Assembly (NCBI GenBank): GCA_035529015.1
Contig: DATKXP010000381.1
Coordinates: forward strand, 1 to 5,728
Reading direction: 5' to 3'
From: JAUVZF01 sp035529015
GTDB lineage: Bacteria; Planctomycetota; Phycisphaerae; FEN-1346
Length of the DNA stretch: 5,728 nt
Under the pieces are notes generated by a model. That model saw only the letters and a list, made by a program, of their open reading frames with translations, made no database searches and had not been told where the DNA came from. Both the position numbers and the translations under genes were made by a program. This document shows positions 1 through 5,269 of this stretch, piece after piece. The number at the start of each line of letters is the position of its first letter. The stretch's first letter is position 1.

Positions 1-88
1 GAAGGCGCGCGGCACCTATCGCCTGACGCGCGAGACGGCGTCGGGGGCGGATTACTGGCGGATGAGTATCGCGCACAGCGACGACTGA
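1..88 (+). CDS. C-terminal end of an unidentified protein (partial)
   Basis: The frame starting at base 2 is open from the window edge to a TGA at 86-88. It gives 28 residues ending in ADYWRMSIAHSDD, which reads like a genuine protein terminus. Frame 1 is also open, to a TAG at 109-111, but gives a less protein-like Arg/Gly-rich string, so frame 2 is preferred. The 5' part lies outside the window and no family can be recognised from so short a piece. The last codons and the stop (AGC GAC GAC TGA) are also the start of the 43-bp unit that is tandemly repeated just downstream, so the gene's 3' end is part of the repeat. Confidence 0.6.
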   Translation, partial: KARGTYRLTRETASGADYWRMSIAHSDD

Positions 89-266
89 CCAGCCCAGCGA
101 CGACTGACTAGCCCCCTGTGGTAACAGGGGGTGCATGCAGCGACGACTGACTAGCCCCCTGTGGTAACAGGGGGTGCATGCAGCGACGACTGACCAGCCT
201 CCTGTGGTAACAGGGGGTGCATGCAGCGACGACTGACTAGCCCCCTGTGGTAACAGGGGGTGCATG
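76..266 (+). repeat. Tandem array of four 43-bp hairpin-bearing repeats plus a 19-bp partial copy
   Basis: Four contiguous 43-bp units lie at 95-137, 138-180, 181-223 and 224-266, with no spacer. They are preceded by a truncated 19-bp copy at 76-94 that overlaps the 3' end of the upstream gene. Units 1, 2 and 4 are identical. Unit 3 differs at two bases (195 T to C, 200 C to T). Each unit contains CAGCGACGACTGA (the upstream gene's terminal codons and stop), then an 8-bp perfect stem CCCCCTGT/ACAGGGGG with a GGTA loop (112-131 in unit 1), then TGCATG. The change at 200 leaves a T-G wobble pair, so the hairpin still folds. No T-run follows any stem, so these are not standard intrinsic terminators. 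They could still act as a 3'-end RNA-stabilising or transcription-blocking array for the upstream gene. Confidence 0.93.
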
Positions 267-286
267 CCCCCGATTACCATCGGGGG
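267..286. repeat. Fifth hairpin, inverted variant of the array hairpin
   Basis: A perfect 8-bp stem CCCCCGAT/ATCGGGGG encloses the loop TACC (275-278). Read on the - strand its loop is GGTA, the same as in the upstream array, and it is flanked by CTGG on one side and CATGC on the other, compared with CTAG and TGCATGC in the array. It therefore looks like the same element in opposite orientation, with the top three stem pairs replaced by compensating changes (TGT/ACA to GAT/ATC). It abuts the last unit of the array at a GCATGC palindrome (262-267). No T-run follows on either strand. Confidence 0.8.
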
Positions 287-338
287 CCAGTCTTTGCATG
301 ATTGGCGTCTGCGGCCGGCGATTGCCTTCACGGGCCAG

Positions 339-366
339 TTGACACCTGCCCGATGCCGTCTATAAT
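339..366 (+). promoter_or_regulatory. Consensus sigma-70 promoter for prfB
   Basis: TTGACA at 339-344 and TATAAT at 361-366 both match the housekeeping sigma consensus at all six positions, with a 16-bp spacer. Transcription would start near 372-375, giving a leader of about 40 nt before the prfB ATG at 415. The promoter lies just downstream of the hairpin repeats, so the prfB transcript would not carry them. Confidence 0.82.
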
Positions 367-401
367 CACCGTTCCGGCCGCCGGACGGCGGGCGAGAGGC
401 G

Positions 402-407
402 TGAGGT
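402..407 (+). promoter_or_regulatory. Ribosome binding site of prfB (decides the ATG at 415)
   Basis: TGAGGT, a partial match to the anti-Shine-Dalgarno complement, lies 7 nt before the ATG at 415. It supports this short zero-frame start over the upstream ATG at 356 or the alternative codon at 302, both of which are in the post-shift frame and lie in or before the promoter. Confidence 0.7.
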
Positions 408-414
408 CTGCACC

Positions 415-1537
415 ATGGACAACGAACTCAAGGAAAAGTTGGAGGCCCTCAGCGAGCGGCTTCAGGCGCTCCGGGACTCTCTTTGACGTCGCCGGCAAGC
501 GGAAGGACCTCGCACGCATCGAGAAGCAGATGGCGGCCCCCGGATTCTGGGACAACCAGGAAGCCGCCCAGCGGACCGTCCGCGACCTGAAGGGCCTGAG
601 GGAGACCGTCGAACCGGCAACGGCCATCGAGCAGGCGCTCGACGACGCGCAGGTGCTCTCGGAACTGGCCGCCGAGGAAGACGACCCGTCGGCCCTCGAC
701 GGTCTGGCGTCCGACCTGGCCGAGGCCGAGCGGGCGCTCGACCGGCTCGAGTTCCTCGCCCTTCTCGCGCAGAGCGACGATCCGAAGAACTGCTTCCTGG
801 CGATCCACGCGGGTGCGGGCGGCACGGAATCGTGCGACTGGGCGTCGATGCTCCTGCGGATGTACACGCGGTACGTCGAGCGGCGCGGATGGACGATCCA
901 GATCGTGGACAGCGTCGAGGGCGAGGAGGCCGGCCTGCGGAGCGTCACGGCCCGCGTCACGGGCCCGTACGCGTTCGGGTACCTCTCGGCCGAGGTGGGT
1001 GTGCACCGTCTGGTGCGGATCAGCCCGTTCGACGCGGCGTCGCGTCGGCACACGTCGTTCGCCAGCGTCGATGTGCTGCCGGAGATGGAAGACGCGGGCG
1101 AGATCGAGATCGAGATCGACGAGAAGGATCTGCGTTTTGATTTTTTCCGCGCGGGCGGCGCGGGCGGCCAGCACGTCAACAAGACGAGTTCGGCCGTCCG
1201 GCTCACGCACCTGCCCACGGGCATCGTGGTTCAGTGCCAGAACGAGCGGTCGCAGCACCAGAACCGCCGCGTCGCCATGGAGATCCTGCGGGCACGGCTG
1301 AAACGCCTCGAAGAGCAGGAGCGCGACAAGGAAATCGCCAAACTCTACGGCCAGAAGGGCGAGATCGCCTGGGGCAACCAGATCCGATCCTACGTCCTCC
1401 AGCCGTACACCATGGTCAAGGACCACCGGACCCAGCGCGAGACGGGCAAGGTCCAGGACGTGCTCGACGGCCGTCTGGACGAGTTCGTCGAGGCGGAACT
1501 GCACCGCCGCGCCGCCGCCCGATCGGAGGCCACGTAG
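415..1537 (+). CDS. prfB: Peptide chain release factor 2, expressed by programmed +1 frameshift
   Basis: Release factor 2 enters the ribosomal A site at UGA and UAA codons and triggers hydrolysis of peptidyl-tRNA. The coding sequence is the join of 415-483 and 485-1537. The zero frame encodes 23 residues (MDNELKEKLEAL...RDSL) and then meets TGA at 484-486. Skipping T484 continues in +1 with DVAGKRKDL and gives 373 residues, close to the 365 of E. coli RF2. The codon-recognition tripeptide SPF is at residues 203-205, within a RISPFD...RRHTSF block. The catalytic GGQ is at 250-252 in GAGGQHVNKT, the same numbering as in E. coli. The PCRF helical domain precedes SPF, and the motifs CQNERSQHQN and GNQIRSYVLQPY follow GGQ. 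Residue 246 is Ala, the usual bacterial residue, rather than the Thr of E. coli K-12. The gene has its own strong promoter and abuts the next gene. Confidence 0.96.
472..487 (+). promoter_or_regulatory. RF2 programmed +1 frameshift site
   Basis: The slippery sequence CTT TGA C occupies 481-487: tRNA-Leu on CUU slips forward onto UUU while UGA is in the A site. The C after TGA is the poor termination context seen in the classical E. coli site. Low RF2 slows termination and favours the shift, giving autoregulation (known for this family). The stimulatory Shine-Dalgarno-like element is weak here. Only GGGA at 473-476 can pair (with one G-U) with the 16S rRNA tail, and it lies 4 nt before CTT. 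E. coli instead has AGGGGG at 3 nt. Confidence 0.94.
1525..1529 (+). promoter_or_regulatory. Ribosome binding site inside the end of prfB
   Basis: GGAGG lies within the last codons of prfB, 8 nt before the GTG at 1538. It is the reason for choosing this GTG over the internal ATG at 1562. It implies that the lipoprotein gene is translated from the prfB message, with likely coupling to prfB termination. Confidence 0.75.
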
Positions 1538-2113
1538 GTGCCCGTGTCGCGGACCATCACGATGCTGGCGTGCGCGGTCCTGGCTGCGGCGGCCGGCTGC
1601 ACCGGCGAGGTGCCGGAGGCGGCGCGCGGGTGCGACGTCGTGCGGCCGGCGCTGGGGTTCGCCATCGACGTGCCCGACGGTTGGACGTGGAGCGACGTGG
1701 CGGGCGACGTGGTGCTCGAGATCGTCCGTCGGCCGTCCGCCGACACGGGCGACGCCGGCGCGGGCGGCGAGGCGGCGCGACCGAAACGGTCGCATCCCGT
1801 CGTCCACGTGGTCGTGGTGGACCGCGAGGGTGTAACGCTGGAGAGGTGGGCCGAGGAGGTGGTCGCCGAGAGCAAGGACCTCCAGGCCGACCTGGGGGTC
1901 GCCGGCCGCAAGGCCGCCCGGCTGACCGACGGGCGCCCCGCCCTGGCGCTGACCCTCAGGAGCGAGCGGGCGCTGGAGCCGCTCGTCCAGCAACTGCTCC
2001 TGGTGGTGACCGAGTCGCGGGCCTGCGCCGTCGTGGCCACCGCGCCCGAGAGCGACGCGGCGGCGGCCGAGCCGGCTTTCAAGGAATGTTTCGACTCGTT
2101 CGTGGTATGGTAA
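1538..2113 (+). CDS. Predicted lipoprotein with a PsbP/Mog1-like domain
   Basis: This gene encodes 191 residues starting at a GTG immediately after the prfB stop (TAG then GTG, no gap). The N-terminus has a short lipoprotein signal: Arg5, a hydrophobic stretch over residues 8-19, and the lipobox AAGC with the modifiable Cys at 21. The mature protein would be anchored to a membrane facing the periplasm. Residues 38-63 (LGFAIDVPDGWTW followed by a beta-rich stretch) and the C-terminal pattern of a hydrophobic strand, an acidic helix and ECFDSFVVW resemble the 'P-x-G-W ... SF' layout of PsbP/Mog1/DcrB-like domains. That assignment is an inference from pattern only. Residues 65-85 form a Gly/Ala-rich, probably disordered insert. 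Cys32, Cys163 and Cys184 could include a disulfide pair. No specific function can be given. It probably shares the prfB transcript. Confidence 0.8.
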   Translation: MPVSRTITMLACAVLAAAAGCTGEVPEAARGCDVVRPALGFAIDVPDGWTWSDVAGDVVLEIVRRPSADTGDAGAGGEAARPKRSHPVVHVVVVDREGVTLERWAEEVVAESKDLQADLGVAGRKAARLTDGRPALALTLRSERALEPLVQQLLLVVTESRACAVVATAPESDAAAAEPAFKECFDSFVVW

Positions 2114-2196
2114 GCCGCGCGGCAGGTTCTTAAGACCCGCAGCGCAGCGCTGTCGTATCCTGTGAACCCGAGAGCCGCAGCACAGCGATCGCAGAC

Positions 2197-2202
2197 GAGG
2201 AA
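2197..2202 (+). promoter_or_regulatory. Ribosome binding site of glyA
   Basis: GAGGAA lies 3 nt upstream of the ATG at 2206, within the 92-bp gap after the lipoprotein gene. That gap shows no convincing promoter or terminator. Confidence 0.6.
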
Positions 2203-2205
2203 CGG

Positions 2206-3447
2206 ATGAACCTCGACTCCCTGAGACACGATGACCCCGGACTGGCGGAACTGCTCGCATCGGAGTGGCGGCGCCAGCAGGACACGCTCGATCTCATCGC
2301 CAGCGAGAACCTCTGCCCGGCGAGCGTCCGCGAGGCGGTCGGCAGCGTCCTGACCGACAAGTACGCCGAAGGCTATCCCGGCGACCGCTGGTACGGCGGA
2401 TGCAGCGTCATCGACGCGGTGGAGCAACTGGCGATCGACCGCGGCAAGCAGTTGTTCGGCTGCGACCACATCAACGTTCAGCCGCACAGCGGCAGCCAGG
2501 CCAACATGGCCGTCTATTTCGCGGCGCTGGAGCCCGGGGCGACGATCCTCTCGATGGACCTGGCGCACGGCGGGCACCTGACGCACGGCAAGAAGGCGAA
2601 CTTCAGCGGCCGCCTGTTCCGCATCGCCCACTACGGCGTCAGCGCCGAGACCGAGCAGATCGACTACGACGTGGTAGCGCGGCAGGCCCGTGCGGTGAAG
2701 CCCGAGATGATCGTCGGCGGCGCGAGTTCCTACCCGCGGACGATCGACGCGGCCCGGCTGGCCGAGATCGCCCACGACGTGGGCGCGTACCTGATGATCG
2801 ACATGGCCCACTTCGCGGGGCTGGTGGCGGGGGGCGTCCACCCCGATCCGGTGCCCGTGTCGGACTTCGTGACGGGGACGACGCACAAGACGCTGCGCGG
2901 CCCGCGCGGCGGATTCGTCCTCTGCAAGTCGGCGTACGCGAAGGCGATCGATTACACGGTCTTTCCGGGCATTCAGGGCGGGCCGCTCATGCACGTCATC
3001 GCGGGCAAAGCCGCCGCCTTCGCCCTGGCGATGACCGATGCGTTCAAGGCGTATACGGCGCAGATCGTCGCCAACGCCCGGGCCATGGCCGACGAGATGG
3101 CGTCGCTGGGGCACCGGATCGTGTCGGGCGGCACGGACACGCACCTGTTCCTGGTGGACCTGACGCCGCTCGGCCTGACGGGCGGCAGCGCGCAGCAGTG
3201 GCTGGGCGCGGCGGGCATCGTCCTGAACAAGAACGTGATTCCCTTCGACAAGCAGCCGGCGGCCGACCCGTCGGGCATCCGCATCGGCACGCCGTCGGTC
3301 ACGGCGCGCGGCGCCGGCGAGGGCGAGGTGCGGCAGGTGGCGCGGTGGATCGACCGGGTGATGAAGGCCGCGGACCCGGCGGCGGCGGCCGAGAGGCTGC
3401 GGAGCGACGTGCTCGAGTTCTGCCGGTCGCATCCGATACCCGATTGA
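2206..3447 (+). CDS. glyA: Serine hydroxymethyltransferase
   Basis: This is a PLP enzyme that interconverts serine plus tetrahydrofolate with glycine plus 5,10-methylene-tetrahydrofolate, the main cytoplasmic source of one-carbon units for purines, thymidylate and methionine. The 413-residue length is normal for the bacterial family (E. coli 417). Visible signatures in order are LIASENL (30-36), the DKYAEGYPG...WYGG substrate/dimer segment (51-65), HSGSQANMAVY (94-104), DLAHGGHLTHG (118-128), DMAHFAGLVAGG (199-210), the PLP-lysine motif TTHKTLRGPRGG with Lys228, FPGIQGGP (253-260), and the carboxylate-binding Arg in GIRIGTPSVTARG near the end. The usual T-T-T-T-H-K is TGTTHK here (Gly224), a mild variation. 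No truncation or frameshift is seen. Its linkage to a purine salvage gene downstream is compatible with a nucleotide or one-carbon theme but proves no operon. Confidence 0.97.
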   Translation: MNLDSLRHDDPGLAELLASEWRRQQDTLDLIASENLCPASVREAVGSVLTDKYAEGYPGDRWYGGCSVIDAVEQLAIDRGKQLFGCDHINVQPHSGSQANMAVYFAALEPGATILSMDLAHGGHLTHGKKANFSGRLFRIAHYGVSAETEQIDYDVVARQARAVKPEMIVGGASSYPRTIDAARLAEIAHDVGAYLMIDMAHFAGLVAGGVHPDPVPVSDFVTGTTHKTLRGPRGGFVLCKSAYAKAIDYTVFPGIQGGPLMHVIAGKAAAFALAMTDAFKAYTAQIVANARAMADEMASLGHRIVSGGTDTHLFLVDLTPLGLTGGSAQQWLGAAGIVLNKNVIPFDKQPAADPSGIRIGTPSVTARGAGEGEVRQVARWIDRVMKAADPAAAAERLRSDVLEFCRSHPIPD

Positions 3448-3456
3448 GGCGGCGGT

Positions 3457-3480
3457 GCCCCCGGTGTGTTCACCGGGGGC
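3457..3480. repeat. Perfect 10-bp hairpin after glyA
   Basis: Arms GCCCCCGGTG (3457-3466) and CACCGGGGGC (3471-3480) pair completely around a TGTT loop, starting 9 nt after the glyA stop. No T-run follows, so it may be a Rho-independent-like pause, an mRNA 3'-end stabiliser or a REP-type element. Read on the - strand it begins TTTAGCCCCC, resembling the CTAGCCCCC start of the hairpins near position 110, with a different upper stem. Confidence 0.82.
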
Positions 3481-3529
3481 TAAATACGCGCGACCTTGAG
3501 GCGGGGCTGAATGCGCGCGACCTTGGGGC
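3476..3529 (+). repeat. Imperfect 27-nt tandem duplication between glyA and hpt
   Basis: Units 3476-3502 and 3503-3529 match at 24 of 27 positions, and all three differences are A/G transitions. The first unit begins inside the 3' arm of the preceding hairpin. The second unit contains an ATG (3511) in frame with hpt, but it lacks a ribosome site and family similarity, so it is not taken as the start. No function is evident. Confidence 0.8.
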
Positions 3530-3544
3530 AAGGTGCGCGGCGGC

Positions 3545-3553
3545 GAGGCGAGG
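3545..3553 (+). promoter_or_regulatory. Ribosome binding site of hpt (decides the GTG at 3559)
   Basis: Two GAGG motifs lie in tandem (3545-3548 and 3550-3553). The second ends 5 nt before the GTG, which favours that codon over the ATG at 3511. Confidence 0.6.
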
Positions 3554-3558
3554 CGCTC

Positions 3559-4107
3559 GTGGCGAACGACATCGGCGAAACGCTGATCAGCGCCGAGGCG
3601 ATTGCCGAGCGCGTGTCCGGCCTCGGCGCCGCCCTCTCGGACCTCTACGCCGGCCGCGAGCCCGTCATCGTGGCCATCATGAAAGGGTGCGTGCCGTTTC
3701 TGGCCGACCTGGTCCGGGCGTGGCCGGGTCCGATGCACCTGGAGTTCATGTCGGCCGAATCGTATCACGGGACGCAGGCGGGCGAGGTGCGGCTGTCGCT
3801 GCCGACGGATTTCGCCCATCGCGTGGCCGGCCGGCACGTGCTGGTGGTGGACGACATTTACGACACGGGCGCCACGCTGACCAAAGTGTGCGGCGCCATC
3901 GCGGCGCTGGAGCCGGCGGACCTTCGGGCGCTGGTGCTTCTGCGGAAACGTCTGGCCTCGCCCCCTGCCCCTTCTGCCGATGCGCCGCTGCGGGAGCCCG
4001 ACTGGGTCGGCTTCGACATCGAGGACCGATTCGTCATCGGCTACGGCCTGGATTACAACGGTCTGTACCGCAACCTGCCGTACCTGGCGGCGCTCCGTCA
4101 GGGCTGA
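3559..4107 (+). CDS. hpt: Hypoxanthine (guanine) phosphoribosyltransferase
   Basis: This cytoplasmic purine-salvage enzyme joins hypoxanthine and/or guanine to PRPP, giving IMP or GMP. The GTG start gives 182 residues, the usual family length, with the typical opening NDIGETLISAEAIAERV. Visible motifs are MKGCVPFLADLVR (41-53, pyrophosphate loop), EFMSAESYHGT (62-72, flexible active-site loop), the PRPP-binding signature VLVVDDIYDTGATL (94-107) with acidic Asp98/Asp99 and the presumed catalytic base Asp102, and WVGFDIEDRFVIGYGLDYNGLYRNLPYL (149-176, in short: VGF, GYGLDY, YRNLPY), which closes the purine pocket. Between Lys130 and WVGF it carries a Pro/Ala-rich stretch (133-146) about seven residues longer than I recall for relatives. 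An extended reading from ATG 3511 would add 16 unlikely residues encoded by the tandem duplication. Substrate preference (hypoxanthine or guanine) cannot be read from the sequence. Confidence 0.95.
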   Translation: MANDIGETLISAEAIAERVSGLGAALSDLYAGREPVIVAIMKGCVPFLADLVRAWPGPMHLEFMSAESYHGTQAGEVRLSLPTDFAHRVAGRHVLVVDDIYDTGATLTKVCGAIAALEPADLRALVLLRKRLASPPAPSADAPLREPDWVGFDIEDRFVIGYGLDYNGLYRNLPYLAALRQG

Positions 4108-4178
4108 GAATTCCTGTCAAGTGCCCCCCGCCCAACGCCGATACACCTACTGCGAGTGTGGCTGCCAACCCATCGCCT

Positions 4179-4184
4179 GGGAGG
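4179..4184 (+). promoter_or_regulatory. Strong ribosome binding site of the histidine kinase gene
   Basis: GGGAGG lies 6 nt before the GTG at 4191 and is the best Shine-Dalgarno match in the window. It fixes the start of the kinase in a frame that stays open far upstream through glyA and hpt. The 83-bp gap after hpt shows no clear promoter. Confidence 0.8.
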
Positions 4185-4190
4185 TCATCC

Positions 4191-5153
4191 GTGAGTACCA
4201 CTGCGGTCGGGACCGATGCGCTCAAGCAGGAACTCGAAGCGGCGCATCGGCGCCACACGGACCTCGAACAGACGTTGAAGCAGCGCGAGGCCGAGACCGC
4301 CAGGCTCACCCGGGACCTGGAGGAGGCGCGGCGGCAGGCGGCGCACCTGGAAGACGAACTGAACGGCAGCCGCACCCGGGCCGACACCCTCCATGACGAA
4401 CTGACGCTGGCGAAGGAACATGCCGCCCGTCTGGAGCAGTCGCTCGTGGGGGCCCAGCGTCTGACGACCATCGGGCACATCGCCGCCCAGATGGCCCACG
4501 AGTTCAAGAACATCCTGATGATCATCATGGGCCACGCCGAGTGGGCACTCAGCGAAAAGGATGCCGAACTGGTCAGCCGCGCGCTCGAAACGGCCGTGGC
4601 GTCGAGCCAGCGGGGCGCCGACGTCGTCAAGGGTCTCCTCTCGTACGCCAAAGGCCGGCAGATCAAGAGCAAACTCATCCCGGCCGACAGGCTGGTGGAC
4701 CGGGCCCTCGACCTGATCGCATGGTCGCTGCCCAAGTGCCACGTCCAACTGGTCCGCGACTACGAGAGCAACGCCTACGTCCGCGTGGTGCCCGTGCGGA
4801 TGGACCAGGTGTTCCTGAACCTGGTGCTGAACGCGCGCCACGCCATGGACCCGGACGGCGGGCGGCTGGTCGTGTCGGTCCGCCCGGCCGAGACCGAAGG
4901 ATACGTCGCCTTCTCGGTTCAGGACACCGGCCACGGCATCCTGAACGAGCACCTGGAGCAGATTTTCGACCCGTTCTTCACGACGCGGCCGCGGCCCGAC
5001 GGCGCCGGCAGCGCCGATTGGGGAACGGGCCTGGGGCTGCCGGTGTCGCGCAACCTGGTGCGGCAGGCAGGCGGGGAGATTCACGTCGAATCGACGCCGG
5101 GCAAGGGATCGACCTTCACGGTCCTCTTGCCCGTGGCCGACGCGACGTCATAA
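4191..5153 (+). CDS. Soluble sensor histidine kinase with N-terminal coiled coil
   Basis: A 320-residue protein with no signal peptide or membrane segment. Residues 8-90 form a long charged heptad-rich coiled coil (Leu at regular spacing in LKQELEAAHRRHTDLEQTL and onward), probably for dimerisation or signal transmission. The dimerisation/phosphoacceptor helix follows, with H-box MAHEFKN (101-107) and His103 as the likely phosphorylated residue. It resembles the HEFNN class of kinases. The HATPase domain shows N-box DQVFLNLVLNARHAM (205-219, with Asn210 and Asn214), G1 DTGHGI (245-250), F-box IFDPFFTTR (258-266) and G2 GTGLGLPVS (278-286), ending in STPGKGSTFTVLLP. All elements for autokinase activity are present. 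No PAS, GAF or receiver domain is fused, and no response regulator gene lies in the window, so partner and signal are unknown. The GTG start is supported by GGGAGG. Confidence 0.94.
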   Translation: MSTTAVGTDALKQELEAAHRRHTDLEQTLKQREAETARLTRDLEEARRQAAHLEDELNGSRTRADTLHDELTLAKEHAARLEQSLVGAQRLTTIGHIAAQMAHEFKNILMIIMGHAEWALSEKDAELVSRALETAVASSQRGADVVKGLLSYAKGRQIKSKLIPADRLVDRALDLIAWSLPKCHVQLVRDYESNAYVRVVPVRMDQVFLNLVLNARHAMDPDGGRLVVSVRPAETEGYVAFSVQDTGHGILNEHLEQIFDPFFTTRPRPDGAGSADWGTGLGLPVSRNLVRQAGGEIHVESTPGKGSTFTVLLPVADATS

Positions 5154-5180
5154 AAAAAGCCGCCCGGTGGGAGCCGTCTG

Positions 5181-5211
5181 GCGGGGCACGGTCCGAAAGA
5201 CCGTGTCCCGC
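5181..5211. repeat. 13-bp hairpin between convergent genes
   Basis: Arms 5181-5193 (GCGGGGCACGGTC) and 5199-5211 (GACCGTGTCCCGC) pair around a CGAAA loop with one G-U wobble (5186/5206). It sits in the 116-bp gap between the kinase stop and the stop of the - strand gene, where a bidirectional transcription barrier would be useful. There is no T-run directly after it on the + strand. On the - strand a run of seven T (complement of A at 5152-5158) lies 22 nt further on, next to a weaker CCGCC/GGCGG pairing (5160-5164 with 5180-5184). It may therefore serve as terminator for the - strand gene, but this is unproven. Confidence 0.65.
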
Positions 5212-5269
5212 TGCGTTGCGCGGCGGTGCTTTCGAGGCGCCGTGAGCGGGAATCGATGGGCAGCCTGCG

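Noticed and set aside
112..131. Array hairpin as a classical intrinsic terminator
   Set aside because: The stem is strong but is followed by TGCATG, not a T-run, in every copy.
76..266. CRISPR-like array
   Set aside because: The 43-bp units are contiguous with no unique spacers, and no cas gene is present.
302..484. Upstream extension of prfB in the +1 frame from 302
   Set aside because: It would run through the -35 and -10 hexamers and gives residues unlike RF2. The true N-terminus is in the zero frame from 415, joined at the CTTTGA site.
2128..2161. Possible promoter before glyA (TATCCT at 2156-2161)
   Set aside because: Only a partial -10 match, with no -35 at acceptable spacing.
449..2260. 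Long open frame on the - strand across prfB and the lipoprotein gene
   Set aside because: It is an antisense shadow caused by high GC. The translation is Arg/His/Gly-rich with no family features, and the + strand genes are certain.
1390..3837. 815-codon open frame on the - strand across glyA
   Set aside because: It is antisense to well-recognised glyA and hpt sequence, with low-complexity composition and no motifs.
2265..4190. Long N-terminal extension of the kinase through glyA and hpt
   Set aside because: The frame is merely open. It overlaps two certain genes in another frame, and GGGAGG before GTG 4191 marks the start.
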